NCBI RefSeq assembly: GCF_004197395.1
Contig: NZ_SELS01000053.1
Location: 1 to 64,000, forward strand
Length of the DNA: 64,000 bases
Direction: 5' to 3'
From: Paraburkholderia sp. UYCP14C
GTDB taxonomy: Bacteria; Pseudomonadota; Gammaproteobacteria; Burkholderiales; Burkholderiaceae
Shown: one piece after another, positions 1 through 12,293 of the stretch
Numbering within the stretch: the first letter of the stretch is position 1
Layout: every line of letters starts with the position of its first letter
Position numbers and translations under genes: made by a program
Notes under the pieces: model-generated
What the model saw: only the letters and a program-made list of their open reading frames with translations
Databases searched by the model: none
Told to the model about the DNA's origin: nothing

Positions 1-56
1 TCGCAATGCTGCGCGACGGCACCTTCTATCAACCGAAATCCGCCCCTAACGCTTGA
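1..56 (+). CDS. C-terminal end of an unidentified protein (partial)
   Basis: Frame 3 stays open from the window edge and ends at TGA 54-56, giving a 17-residue tail that includes MLRDGTFYQPKSA. The other two forward frames look less protein-like over the same bases: one stops at 47-49 and the other runs into low-quality sequence. The tail is too short to assign. Endings of this kind occur in some transposases, but I cannot support that here. The gene's body lies outside the window. Confidence 0.35.
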   Translation, partial: AMLRDGTFYQPKSAPNA

Positions 57-378
57 CGAACCACATAGGGGCACCCCCCCAACTCCCCGCCAATCCCACC
101 CCATTGCCCGCTAGAATTGCCGGCTTTGCCCGCGTCGGGCGCGCCGCAAGGCAAAATACGGGTTTTGCGCGCGCAGCACGCGCGGCCGAACAGGCTCGCG
201 AAGCGTCCCGGGACCGTCGAGCGCCGGCTCGGCGCTAGCACCGTCGGCCCAGGCAGACGTCCGCGACCGCGCACCGACCCGCAACATCACAGCCCCGCCC
301 GGCCCGGCAGCAACGCTACCCGGCGCACGCGGCGCGGCGAGGACCGCTCGTCCCCAACAGAGCAGATCAGGAGCCTTT
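57..378. other. Intergenic leader of the DUF2760-Hsp70 operon
   Basis: This stretch of 322 nt is C-rich and GC-rich, and the ORFs across it are short and lack a ribosome-binding site. It must hold the promoter of the downstream operon. I do not see a convincing -35/-10 pair. The only clear signal is the AGGAG ribosome-binding site just before ATG 379. Confidence 0.5.
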
Positions 379-974
379 ATGAGCGATTCGAACCCATCCT
401 TCCTCGGCCGGATTTCCCTGGCCGTCGGTACGTTTTTCAGCATTCTCGGCAATGGCGACTTCGCCGCCGACGTGCTTCGCCTGCGCAACGGCGAAAAGTT
501 TGGCGCGGCTCCGGCTGCCGCCTCCGCCGCCACACCAGCCCCAGCACCCGCCCCCGCTCCGCAACCGAAGCCGCAACCCGCGCCGGTGCTGAAGGAGGCC
601 ACCCCCGACGCCGCGCTGCAACTGCTCGGCCTGCTGCAACGCGACGCGCGCTTCATCGATTTCGTCGAGGAAGACATCAAGGCCTATAGCGACGCCGATA
701 TCGGCGCGGCCGCACGCCTCGTGCACGAAGGCTGCCGCGCGACGCTGCGCGAGCACTTCACGATCCGCCCGGTGCGCGACGAAGCCGAAGGCAGCCGCGT
801 GACGCTGCCCGCGGGCTTCGACGCGAGCTCGGTGCGGCTGACCGGCAACGTCGTCGGCAGCGCGCCGTTCAGCGGCAGCATCAGCCATCGCGGCTGGCGC
901 GTCGACGAGGTGCGTCTGCCGAAGCTCGCGGACGGCCATAACGCGAAGGTCATCGCACCGGCGGAGGTGGAACT

Positions 975-978
<4 letters not shown>
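379..978 (+). CDS. DUF2760 domain protein, first gene of an Hsp70 operon
   Basis: A protein of 199 residues. The N-terminal 35 residues form an amphipathic to hydrophobic segment (LGRISLAVGTFFSIL), followed by an Ala/Pro/Gln-rich linker at about residues 45-75. The C-terminal domain of about 120 residues has the DUF2760 character (VRLTGNVVGSAPFSG, GWRVDEVRLP). AGGAG stands 6 nt before the ATG. The stop codon overlaps the start of the next Hsp70 gene by 4 nt (ATGA at 975-978), so the two are very probably co-translated. Known for the family: DUF2760 genes sit next to noncanonical Hsp70 genes in beta- and gammaproteobacteria, and no biochemical role is established to my knowledge. A role as partner or regulator of the two ATPases is inferred from the coupling. 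Confidence 0.82.
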
Positions 979-2818
<1,840 letters not shown>

Positions 2819-2822
<4 letters not shown>

Positions 2823-5725
2823 TTGACATGAAGCGGTACAGCGTCGGCATCGATCTCGGTACCAGCAATACGGTGCTCGCATACGCGCAAGCCGGATCGC
2901 AACAGATCCGGGTGTTCGAGATCGAGCAGCTGGTGAGCCCCGGCGAGGTCGCCGCGCGGCCGCTGTTGCCGTCGGTGCGCTATCAGGCGGCCGACGGCGA
3001 GCTGAACGCGGCCGATCTGCAGTTGCCGTGGTCCGGTGCGCGTGCGGCGGCGGGCCAGGGCAAGGGCAAGGACGCCGCGGCGCCGGTCGTGGTCGGGCGG
3101 CTCGCGCGGCTGCTCGGCGCGCAGGTGCCGGGGCGGCTCGTCGCGAGCGCGAAAAGCTGGCTGTCGCATGCGTCGGTCGATCGCGTCGCGCCGATCCTGC
3201 CGTGGGGCGCGCCCGACGAGGTCCGCAAGATTTCGCCGCTCGACGCGAGCGCGAGCTACCTCGCGCACGTGCGCGCCGCGTGGAACCAGCACTTTCCAAA
3301 GGCGCCGCTCGAACAGCAGGACGTCGTGCTGACGGTGCCCGCGTCGTTCGACGAAGGCGCGCGCGCGTTGACCGTCGAAGCGGCGCGGCTTGCGGGGCTG
3401 CCGTCGCTGCGGCTGCTCGAAGAGCCGCAGGCCGCGTTCTACGACTGGCTGTTCCGGCATCGCGACACGCTTGCCGACGAGTTGGCGAACACCCGGCTCG
3501 TGCTGATCTGCGACGTCGGCGGCGGCACCACCGATCTGACGTTGATCGAAGTCGGCCTGACCGACGACGGCGAGCCGCGCCTGACGCGCGTCGGTGTCGG
3601 CAATCACCTGATGCTCGGCGGCGACAATATGGACCTCGCGCTCGCGCATCTGGCCGAGGGGCGGCTATTGGGTGTGGCTGGTGCTGCTGGCGGCGGTGCT
3701 GCGCAGCCACCGCAGCGGCTGTCGGCGGCGAGCCTGTCGCAACTGGTCGAGCGCTGTCGCGTCGCGAAGGAGCAACTGCTCGGCGCGCAGGCCCCCGACT
3801 CGGCGCCGGTCACGCTGCTCGGCGCGGGCTCGAAGCTGATCGGCGGCGCGCGCACGACGCAGGTCACGCGCGACGAGGTCGAGAAGCTCATCGTCGATGG
3901 TTTCTTTCCGCGGGTGGCGGCTCACGAGCGACCGGGTCGGCCGCGCGGCGCAATCGTCGAATTCGGCCTGCCGTACGCGACCGATGCGGCGGTCACGCGG
4001 CATATCGCGGCGTTTCTCGAACGCTTCGCCGCGCAGTCGCGCAAGGCCCTCGGCGCCGATTCCAGCACGCCGGACGCAAACACGGCAGACGCCTCAGCCA
4101 CCGCCCTGCCCATTCCCGACACGCTGCTGCTCAACGGCGGTGTGTTCCGCGCCGACGCGCTGTCGCGGCGTCTCGCCGACACGCTCGGCGGCTGGCGCGG
4201 CGCGCCGCTCAACGTGCTGCACAACGACAACCCCGACGTCGCCGTCGCGCGCGGCGCGGTCGCCTATACGCTTGCACGCGCGGGCTTCGCGCCGAAAATC
4301 GGCGGCGGCTCGCCGCGCAGCTACTTTCTGGTGCTCGACGAAACGCCCGCCGGCAAAGACGACACCGTGGCGGACGCCGCGCCGGCGCAACGCGGCATCT
4401 GCGTGCTGCCGCGCGGCACCGAGGAAGGTCACGAAATTCTGATCGCGGAGCGCACCTTCGCGCTGCGGCTCGGGCATCCGGTGCGCTTTCACCTGGTGTC
4501 GTCGAGCGCCGATACCGCGTACCAGCCCGGTGAACTGGTCGACCTCGCGGGCGGTGACTTCGTGCGCCTGCCGCCGATCGCGACGATCGTCCAGCCGCGC
4601 GATGGCGAGCGTGCACGCGAAACCGCGGTGCGCATCGCGACGTCGCTGACCGAGGTCGGCACGCTCGACGTCCATTGCATCGAACTCGACGATCCATCGC
4701 AGCGCTGGCTGCTCGAATTCCAGCTACGCCGCGAAGACGCGCAAGTGGACCTGTCCGCCGATGGCGCGCCGCAACGCCACCCTTCGCTCGATCGCGCGAT
4801 CGAACTGATCGACCGCTGCTTCGGCGCCCGCGCGCAGAACGTCGACCCGAAGGAAATCAAACGACTGCGCGCGCAGCTCGAACATCTGCTCGGCCCGCGC
4901 GATAGCTGGAATAGCGCGTTGCTGCGCGAACTGTTCGGCGCGCTGTGGGAGCGCGCGCGCCGCCGGCGCCGCTCGGCCGATCACGAACGGCTGTGGCTGA
5001 ATCTGGCCGGCTATTGCGTGCGGCCGGGCTTCGGCTATCCGCTCGACGGATGGCGCGTCGAGCAGCTATGGACGCTGTTCGACGACGGCATCCAGTACGT
5101 GACCGATAGCCAGGTGTGGTCGGAATGGTGGACGCTGTGGCGCCGCGCGGCCGGCGGCCTCGGCGAAGACGCGCAATTGCGCGTGCTCGACGCGATGGAC
5201 TATCTGCAGAACGCCGCGCAATCGCGTCACAAGCTGCCGTTCGACGTCGCAAAGACCGGCTTCGCCGATATGGTGCGTCTGTCCGCATCGCTCGAACGCA
5301 TTCCGGCCGAACGCAAGATCGAGCTCGGCGAGTCGGTGCTCACGCGCCTGCAGAAGCCCGCGGAAAACCATCAGAGCTGGTGGGCGGTCGGACGGATCGG
5401 CGCGCGGCAGCCCTTCTACGGCAGCGCGCACAGCGTCGTGCCGCCCGAGGTCGCCGCACGATGGCTCGACGCGATCCTCGCGCTCGACTGGAAGAAGGTC
5501 GAGCCCGCTGCGTTTGCGGCCGTGCAGATCGCCCGCATGAGCGGCGACCGCTCGCGCGACCTGCCCGACGCGCTACGGGCGAGCGTCGTGCGACGCCTCG
5601 AAGCGGCAAGCGCGCCGCGCGCCTGGATCACGATGGTCAGCGAAGTCGTCGCGCTCGATAACGCCGACGAAGGCCGCGTGTTCGGCGAATCGCTGCCGGT
5701 GGGGTTGAAGCTGATCGGCGCCTAA
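2819..5725 (+). CDS. Large Hsp70-family protein with C-terminal DUF3731-type extension
   Basis: A protein of 968 residues. The N-terminal ATPase has phosphate-1 IDLGTSNTVLAY near residue 10, phosphate-2 CDVGGGTTDLTL near residue 230 and LLNGGVFRADA near residue 436. Residues from about 640 to the end form a Trp- and Arg-rich helical extension (RELFGALWERARRRRRSADH, WSEWWTLWRRAAGG) that matches the DUF3731 type fused to Hsp70 in proteobacteria. The start is either GTG 2819, which overlaps the previous stop as GTGA, or ATG 2828; the coupling favours the former. Paired with the 615-residue paralogue and DUF2760, it suggests a dedicated two-Hsp70 complex. The substrate is unknown. Confidence 0.87.
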
Positions 5726-5803
5726 GTAAAGCGATAAAGCGGGTTGCGCGGCGCGAAATCGAGGCACTGACACGCGGCAACGAAGGCCGCGCTTCGGCTC
5801 TGC

Positions 5804-6646
5804 TCACAGCCCCAGACACGCCGCTCCGGCCGCGACGACGAGGCAGGCAAGCCAGCGCGCACCATTGACCGCTTCTCCAAGAAACACCCGCCCGATCAGC
5901 ACCGCGAACACCACGCTGGTTTCGCGCAACGCCGATACCGCGCCCATCGCGCCCGACTGCAGCGCCCAGATCACGATCCCATACGCGGCGATCGACACCA
6001 GCCCGCCGACGAGCGACGAGCCGATCGACAGCGGCTCGGCGCGCACCGGTCTCCATAGCGGCGCGAGACCGCGCACCGCGACGAACAGCAGCGGCATCAG
6101 CCAATAGAACAGGAACATCCACGCGGTGTAGGTCAGCGCCTGCGCGTCCGACAACCTCACGCCGATGCCGTCGATCACGGTGTAGAGCGCGATCGTCGCA
6201 CCGGTCGTCAGCGCGCTCAGTGCACCGGCGCGCGACACGTGCCGCCCCTGTAACGCGATAGCGACGATGCCGCCCGAGATCATCGCGATTCCGACCGCGT
6301 GCAACGGGCCGATCGCTTCGTGCGCGAACAGCGCCGCGCCCAGCGTGACGAGCAGCGGCGACGAGCCCCGCGCGATCGGATAGGCGAGCGCCAGGTCGTT
6401 GCGGCGATAAGAGCGCACGAGGCTCACGTTGTAGAAGATGTGCACGAGCCCCGATGCGACGATGTAGGGCCAGCAGGCCCTGGCAGGCCAGGGATTGAAC
6501 AGTACGACAAGCGTAGAGACCGTCGCGATGGCGATGCTCATCCACGTCATGGACAGGAACCGGTCGCGGTTGCCGTGCAGCATCGCGTTCCAGCTTGCGT
6601 GGAGCACGGCTGCAAAGAGCACGATGCCACCGGTGTAACTGAGCAT
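5804..6646 (-). CDS. EamA/DMT-family exporter
   Basis: A protein of 280 residues with about ten predicted membrane segments arranged as two five-helix halves, the normal size for drug/metabolite transporters with duplicated EamA domains. It begins LSYTGGIVLFAAVLHASWNA, and the HASWNA motif near the first helix is typical of one EamA subgroup. The substrate cannot be read from sequence; relatives export amino acids or metabolites. It is divergent from a LysR gene with about 120 nt between the starts, which suggests local control by that regulator. Confidence 0.85.
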   Translation of the reverse strand: MLSYTGGIVLFAAVLHASWNAMLHGNRDRFLSMTWMSIAIATVSTLVVLFNPWPARACWPYIVASGLVHIFYNVSLVRSYRRNDLALAYPIARGSSPLLVTLGAALFAHEAIGPLHAVGIAMISGGIVAIALQGRHVSRAGALSALTTGATIALYTVIDGIGVRLSDAQALTYTAWMFLFYWLMPLLFVAVRGLAPLWRPVRAEPLSIGSSLVGGLVSIAAYGIVIWALQSGAMGAVSALRETSVVFAVLIGRVFLGEAVNGARWLACLVVAAGAACLGL

Positions 6647-6767
6647 GCGGGTTTTGGGTAGGAAAGGGAGCGGGATTGCGTTAGCGGTGCAACAGCAAGG
6701 ATATCTATCTTGTGATGCGCTCTCAAACCAGATAAATTGGCCTCCTGCGTTAGAAAAACTATTTCAG

Positions 6768-7691
6768 ATGAAACGGGTATTGCCCCCGCTCAATGCGTTG
6801 CGGGCCTTCGAGGCTGCGGGCCGTCTCGGCAGCTTCAAGGAAGCCGCCGCGGAGTTGCACGTGACTCACGGTGCGGTGAGCCAGCACGTGCGCCTGCTCG
6901 AGGAATGGCTTCGCGCACCGCTGTTCGAACGGCATCACCGGCGCGTGGCGCTGACGCCGGCGGCGAAGGCTTATCTGGAGGAAATCGGCCCGTTGTTCGA
7001 ACAGCTGTCGCAGGCAACCGCTCGATACGGCGTGCCCGAACCGCTGTCGCGCACGCTGTGCGTCAACGCGCCCGCGACATTCACGTTGCGCTGGCTGGTG
7101 CCGAGACTGGCGAAATTCCGCGCCGAACATGCCGACGTCGAGGTCAGGGTGGAGACGTCGAACGGGCCGCTGGAAAGCCTGCAAGATAGCTACGACATCG
7201 TCATCCGGGGTGGACCGGACACCTTCTACGGCTACTCGATGCGGCCTTTTCTGTCCGAGGAGAGACTTCCTGTTTGTAGTCCGGCGCTGTTGCAGCGCGT
7301 GCCGCTTCGATCGCCGGGCGACTTGCGGGAACACACGTTGCTGCACACTTCGAGTCTTCCGCGGCTTTGGCCCGACTGGCTCGCGAGCGTACAGCTCGCT
7401 GCGCTGAGACCGGCTGCGGCGTTGACCTTCGATCACTTCTATCTGACCTTGCAGGCTGCCATCGACGGAATCGGCATCGCGATGGGGCCGACCGCGCTGG
7501 TATCCGACGACCTCGCCGCCGGCCGGCTCGTCGCGCCGTTCGCCGGTCCGCGTCTGCCGTCGCGCAGCTATTGCACTTACGTTGCGGATCAGAAGTCTGG
7601 CGATGAACTGGTCGTGCTGTTCCGTTGCTGGCTCGAGCGCGAGGGGATGGGTTGCGAAGGCGGTTGTGTAGTTGGGCGGCACGCGACGTAG
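6768..7691 (+). CDS. LysR-family regulator (GcvA-like)
   Basis: A protein of 307 residues. It has a winged helix-turn-helix at residues 5-65 (LNALRAFEAAGRLGSFKEAA, VTHGAVSQHVRLLE) and a two-lobed substrate-binding domain after residue 90. The opening PPLNALRAFEAAGR is characteristic of the GcvA-like subgroup. The frame is open upstream to 6645, but the domain begins at ATG 6768 and the preceding residues look like translated leader. It is divergent from the EamA exporter, so the exporter and itself are the most likely targets. The co-inducer is unknown. Confidence 0.87.
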   Translation: MKRVLPPLNALRAFEAAGRLGSFKEAAAELHVTHGAVSQHVRLLEEWLRAPLFERHHRRVALTPAAKAYLEEIGPLFEQLSQATARYGVPEPLSRTLCVNAPATFTLRWLVPRLAKFRAEHADVEVRVETSNGPLESLQDSYDIVIRGGPDTFYGYSMRPFLSEERLPVCSPALLQRVPLRSPGDLREHTLLHTSSLPRLWPDWLASVQLAALRPAAALTFDHFYLTLQAAIDGIGIAMGPTALVSDDLAAGRLVAPFAGPRLPSRSYCTYVADQKSGDELVVLFRCWLEREGMGCEGGCVVGRHAT

Positions 7692-7864
7692 TTCGTCGCT
7701 GCGCAGAAGAGATATTCAGCCGATACTTCGCCCCTATTTGCCAAGCGCCTGTATTTGGACCTCGCTCGACTATGCTACAGCGCGACATGTAAATGCGATT
7801 CGCTTCGCATTGCGCTGATCCAGCGAGCGCCGTGCAAGTGCGCCGCCGACGTGGAGGTCTTGTT

Positions 7865-8752
7865 GTGGACTCTGCCCTGTGCCCACGCGGCACACTCGTT
7901 CGACGGATGAAAGACAGCGCCAAACAGCTTCTTCCGGATGCGATTTTCCTTAGCTTGCTGCATCGGAAGCAGATCGGCCGCTTCCCGCGACTCCTGCACC
8001 CGATCACCTTCAATGAAAAGATCCTTCGACGTAGCCTGCGCCCCGACCCGCGCTACGGCGCCTTGACCGACAAACTTGCAGTGCGTGACTACGTGAAGGC
8101 GAAGATCGGCGAAAAGCATCTGATCCCGCTCATTTCGGCGCCCCCTGCCTTCACCGAGGAGGTTTTCGACAAGCTGCCGAACGCCTTCGTGATGAAGGCG
8201 AGCCACGGCAGCAGTTTTGTGAAGATCGTTCGCGACAAGTCGCAATACACATTCGCGCACCTGCAACAGATGGCCGCCCAGTGGATCTCGACGGACTTCT
8301 ACCAGATCGCTCGTGAACGCCATTACCGCGAGATCCCGCCGCGGATCTTTTTCGAAACTCTGCTGCTCGACGCACGTGGCCGGATTCCCGCCGATTACAA
8401 GGTGCACTGCTTCGGCGAACGCTCCGGGCCGCCGCGAATGTTTATCGTCGTGATCTCGGACCGCTTCGGCAGCGACACACGCGGCGATGTGTACGACGCG
8501 CAATGGAATAACCTCGACGTGACGATCGGCGACTATCCGCGAAGTGCGGCGCCCCAACCTCGGCCGCATAACCTCGAATCGATCCTCGAGACCGCGGCGC
8601 TCCTGTCGAAAGACTTCGACTATGTGCGTGTCGATCTGTACGCGCCGAATGACGACATCTACTTCGGCGAACTGACTTTCACGCCCGGCGCGGGCGTGGT
8701 TCCCATGCGGCCGGACCGCGTCGACTTCGAGTGGGGCCGGTTCCTGACGTAA
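7865..8752 (+). CDS. TupA-like ATP-grasp protein
   Basis: A protein of about 295 residues similar to the TupA-like ATP-grasp family, whose members sit in teichuronopeptide, polysaccharide and glycan loci and are thought to ligate amino acids or modify glycans. Family-like blocks are TFNEKIL early, NAFVMKASHGSS in the middle, RIPADYKVHCFG, and FDYVRVDLYAPNDDIYFGELTFTPGAG near the C terminus, where Asp and Glu metal/ATP ligands are expected. GTG 7865 was chosen because GGAGG at 7853-7857 sits 7 nt upstream; ATG 7907 is the alternative. It stands alone, with no glycosyltransferase genes beside it, which is unusual for the family. Confidence 0.78.
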   Translation: MDSALCPRGTLVRRMKDSAKQLLPDAIFLSLLHRKQIGRFPRLLHPITFNEKILRRSLRPDPRYGALTDKLAVRDYVKAKIGEKHLIPLISAPPAFTEEVFDKLPNAFVMKASHGSSFVKIVRDKSQYTFAHLQQMAAQWISTDFYQIARERHYREIPPRIFFETLLLDARGRIPADYKVHCFGERSGPPRMFIVVISDRFGSDTRGDVYDAQWNNLDVTIGDYPRSAAPQPRPHNLESILETAALLSKDFDYVRVDLYAPNDDIYFGELTFTPGAGVVPMRPDRVDFEWGRFLT

Positions 8753-8770
8753 GCGCTGGTGCGCGCGCGG

Positions 8771-10517
8771 CTACCCGGAATCGGCTACGCGAGTGAAACC
8801 GTCGTCGCTCCAGCCTTCCGAGCCGACGCCGTGGCGAACGAAGAAAACGCCCTGCGGGTCGTAACGCCGCTTGATCGACAGCAAGCGCGCATAGTTGGCC
8901 CCCCAATACGCCGTTTGCCAGTCCTTCTGGAAATAGCTGCTCTCGGCGACGTATGCGCCGTCCGCCGGTGCGATCTTCCTGAGTTCGTCGATGGCCAATC
9001 CGATCAGCTTCGCATCTCGCTGTGCCTTCGGAACGTCGGGCTCGCGACCTGTCAGTCCGTCAAATGCCGGTGGCCCCTCGCTTGCCACGATGGCCAATGC
9101 GAACGACTCCGCCACCACTGGATTGACGGGCGTTTGCAGGCCGGCGGCAATGACATCGGCAGGGGCGCCCGCCAGCCCTTTCTGAAAATGAAGTTCGACG
9201 AGCCAATGGCGTGTCGCGCCCATCAGCGCATCGACGAGTTCGGCCTGGCGCTCGCGCGCCAGCATGGCTGCAGGCAACCACAGCGAGTCGAAGCCGTGGA
9301 TCACATGACCGGCCTCGGCGAGATTGGCGGCCCAAAAGAAATTGGCATCCGGCGCGCCGGGTCGGTCATCGAACAGGACCGAGCCGGGCACGAACCGCGC
9401 GAGCGCCGCGCCGTCCCAGCGCATCCTGCCCGGACCGGCGATGACAGATGGCGCGGCCATCATGGTCAGGTCGTCCTGCGATCCGATCCATTCCCAGAAC
9501 GGCTTCCAGAGCGTGGCGACTTCTTCTTTGCCGAGTCCCTGAAAGCTCATATCGATCCGCAGGCGATTGCCGGGCAGCAGCTTGACGAGTTCACCCCAGT
9601 GGCGATTGCATAGGTTGTCGGCGTAAAACGCGACGAAACGGCCCAGCAACCGTTTGTAGCCGACATCCGAGCAGGCCACCACTGCGCAGGACACGAGGCC
9701 GAACACGGCCGGCAGTTCGTGCGTGCGCAAAGTCAAACGACTGACGACGCCGAAGGTGCCACCGCCTCCGCCTTTCAAGGCCCAGAAAAGATCCGGTTCT
9801 CTTCGGGCGTTGACGACCCTGACCACACCATCGGCCGTGACGACCTCCGCTTCGAGCAGTGAAGCAGAGGCGATGCCGAATTGTTTGGAGTGCGTTCCAA
9901 ATCCTCCGCCTTGAATCAGTCCAGCGACTCCCACTGTTCCGCAACCGCCGCCCTGCACATATCGACCGACGCCGCCGGTAACCGCTTCATAAGGCATCGT
10001 GAGTGCTGATGTCGTTCATCGCGCGCGTCCATATCATCAACGAATCCGGTGCGTTCGAGGTGCCAAGATAGGAATGGCCCCCGCCGCGTACGACGAGGCG
10101 AAGATTGCGTTCACGCGCGAAGTCGACGGCCGCCGCCACATGTTCGACCCCTTTCGCCGCGACGACGTAGGCGCCAGGCGCGGCTTTCCACGCGCCAACC
10201 CACTCGCAGGTTTGGGTCAGAACGGGACTGTCGCCGATGAAGTACGGATTTTTGAGCTCACGAAAGAGCGCAACGCACCCGGGGTTGTCGGGAGATTCAC
10301 GGCAGACGTCGAGTGGCGACTCTGGTCTGATCAGATAGCCGTCCACCTGCTGCTTCAGTCGCGCCCAGTCCGCGGGAGTTGGCCATCCCGGTTCACCCGG
10401 TCGCACTCGTCGCGGGGTCTGCGCAGCGCGAACGGTGTCGAGCCGAAGCAGCGGCCAGATAGAGGCAACCGGCGCAACGGCCGCAGCCCACCGGATCAGA
10501 TCACGGCGCTTCACCAT
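8771..10517 (-). pseudogene. FAD-linked oxidase with BBE domain, broken by deletion and frameshift
   Basis: Two minus-strand frames together make one secreted flavin oxidase. 10517-9987 encodes a Tat-like or Sec N terminus (KRRDLIRWAAAVAP) and the first half of the FAD-binding domain, with LRLVVRGGGHSYLGTSNAPD. 9997-8771 carries GRYVQGGGCGTVG, GGGFGTHSKQFG and a C-terminal berberine-bridge motif, YDPQGVFFVRHGVGSE. At the junction (about 9990-10010) the reading frame changes. The stretch of roughly 25 residues that the family has between the NDI.HDA block and the YEAVT.GGRYVQGGG block is absent. Removing a single T from the CCTTATGAAG junction would restore the frame. A working enzyme would oxidise an alcohol or sugar-like substrate with bicovalent FAD; this copy probably does not. 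Confidence 0.75.
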
Positions 10518-10598
10518 GGCGCTCCTACCCGCTGAAACGTGATCGTTTCCATTGCTCGAACGATCGCTGGCAACAGCGGTGGCGGCTAACCGCGTCCC

Positions 10599-12161
10599 TC
10601 ACGCTCCGCCCTGCTTGCGCATCTGCCCGATAGCGCGCGCCCGTGCGGCCTCGGCCTCCTGGACGAGCCGATACGCCACGTAATATTTAAAGACATTGCG
10701 CACGTACGTCGTGGGTTCGATACCGATTTTCTCCGCGACTACGATTTCGACATTGTTGAACCACTTATCAGGATCGAGACCGCGCGCGGCGGCTTCCTTG
10801 CGCATTCTGGCGATGTTCGAAGGTCCCGCGTTGTAGCTTGCGAAGGCGAACAGCGAGCGGTCCCGTTCCGAGAAGTGCGCATCGGGAAAGTAATGGGTCA
10901 TCAGCACATCGAGATATTTCGCTCCTGCATGAATGTTGGACTCCGCCATCCGGATGTCGCCCACCACAAGTTCTTTCCCCGTGGCTGGCATCAACTGCAT
11001 AATCCCGATTGCCCCGACGTGACTGCGCGCGTTCTGGTTCAACTGGGATTCCTGGTATCCCTGAGCCGCCAGCAACAGCGGATCGAAGCCGTACTGCGCG
11101 CCGTATTTTTCGAAAAGCCCGACCGTCTGCCTGAAGCGCTTCAGTTCCGCCGACTCCGTATTGTTGGAGATCTGCTTGATGCGCTTCATTTCCTGCTGCA
11201 AACGAACCTCCGCGACGCTCTGCTTCTTCACGTAATTCAGGTAGAAGTCGTTGATCGCGTCCTGCAGTTTGGGGCTCTTCTGGCGGACCGCCCAGCCGAC
11301 GTAGCCCGCGTCGCGCACTGAAATGTCGTTGTGCACGACGATTCCAGGCAGGATCGGCGCCCATACCTTCGCCTTCCAGTCGTCCACGACGAGGATCTGG
11401 ATCAGCCCGACATTGAGCATCTCCATCGCGTCCTCGTCTTCGAGCGCATCGGGCAACGGCACGAGTTTCACCGGCGCTTTGCCTTCCTTGCGAAAACGCT
11501 CGTTCAGCGCGTTCAGGCTCTCGTAATAGCTGCTGCTCGGTCGCACATGGACCGTCTTGCCGCTGAGATCGTCGAGCTTCGCGAGAGCTGGCGACTTCGG
11601 CCCGGTGACGACGACTTCGCGTACTGCTTTGCGCTCACGCGGCGCGACGAAGTCGACCTGCTTCAGGCGCGCCTCCGTGACCGTCAGATTGCCCGCGGCG
11701 ATGTCGCCCTTGCCCGTGACAAGACCTGGGAGCAACTGGTCGCGCGTCGTCGGAATGATCAGGAGGGTGAGCGGACGCTTGCCGAGCGTCGCCTTGTACT
11801 TCTTGTTCACGTAGCGCTCGAAGTCCCGCATCAGGCCGGCGGTCAGTCCACGCTCGTGACCTTGCTCATTCAGATAGAGCGTTCGACTGTAGGGAACCAG
11901 TACGCGGATCAGACGCCGGTCGAGCATGGCGTCGAAATCGCCGGTGAACGGTTGATTGCCGATATCGATGCGGCGCGCGGCCCGCTTCGACGCGGGAACA
12001 GATGAGGCAGTTGGGGCAACCGGAACGGCCGATGAGGCCGGCGACGACGCGGACGGCTGCGCGCTGGAAGGTTGGGCGGTGGCAGGTTGGGCGGCGACGG
12101 CCGTGCCTGAGCAGAACGCCGCGATGAACAGCAACGTTTGAATGATGCGCATCGTAACCAT
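10599..12161 (-). CDS. MltF-like lytic transglycosylase with solute-binding domain
   Basis: A protein of 520 residues from ATG 12161 (ATG 12152 also possible; the frame extends to GTG 12221 without a ribosome-binding site). It has a signal peptide (IIQTLLFIAAFCSGTAVAA), a Ser/Ala/Pro linker, and a periplasmic type-2 solute-binding domain at about 70-300 (RRLIRVLVPYSRTLYL). A C-terminal SLT domain carries YQESQLNQNARS and GAIGIMQLMPATG; the Glu of YQES is the expected catalytic residue. Known for the family: MltF cleaves peptidoglycan glycan strands to anhydromuropeptides and its amino-terminal domain regulates the activity. It looks monocistronic and is transcribed toward the broken oxidase. 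Confidence 0.87.
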   Translation of the reverse strand: MVTMRIIQTLLFIAAFCSGTAVAAQPATAQPSSAQPSASSPASSAVPVAPTASSVPASKRAARRIDIGNQPFTGDFDAMLDRRLIRVLVPYSRTLYLNEQGHERGLTAGLMRDFERYVNKKYKATLGKRPLTLLIIPTTRDQLLPGLVTGKGDIAAGNLTVTEARLKQVDFVAPRERKAVREVVVTGPKSPALAKLDDLSGKTVHVRPSSSYYESLNALNERFRKEGKAPVKLVPLPDALEDEDAMEMLNVGLIQILVVDDWKAKVWAPILPGIVVHNDISVRDAGYVGWAVRQKSPKLQDAINDFYLNYVKKQSVAEVRLQQEMKRIKQISNNTESAELKRFRQTVGLFEKYGAQYGFDPLLLAAQGYQESQLNQNARSHVGAIGIMQLMPATGKELVVGDIRMAESNIHAGAKYLDVLMTHYFPDAHFSERDRSLFAFASYNAGPSNIARMRKEAAARGLDPDKWFNNVEIVVAEKIGIEPTTYVRNVFKYYVAYRLVQEAEAARARAIGQMRKQGGA

Positions 12162-12293
12162 GGCCTGCTGCCGCGCGCCGACGGTTGCGTCGACGTTCGC
12201 TACGCACTTCGATATTGCCACGCCGGCGACGGTTGGAAATGGGACGATAGTCCTATAGGAAAACTACGCACCAACGCAAATCGCCAACGCCAG

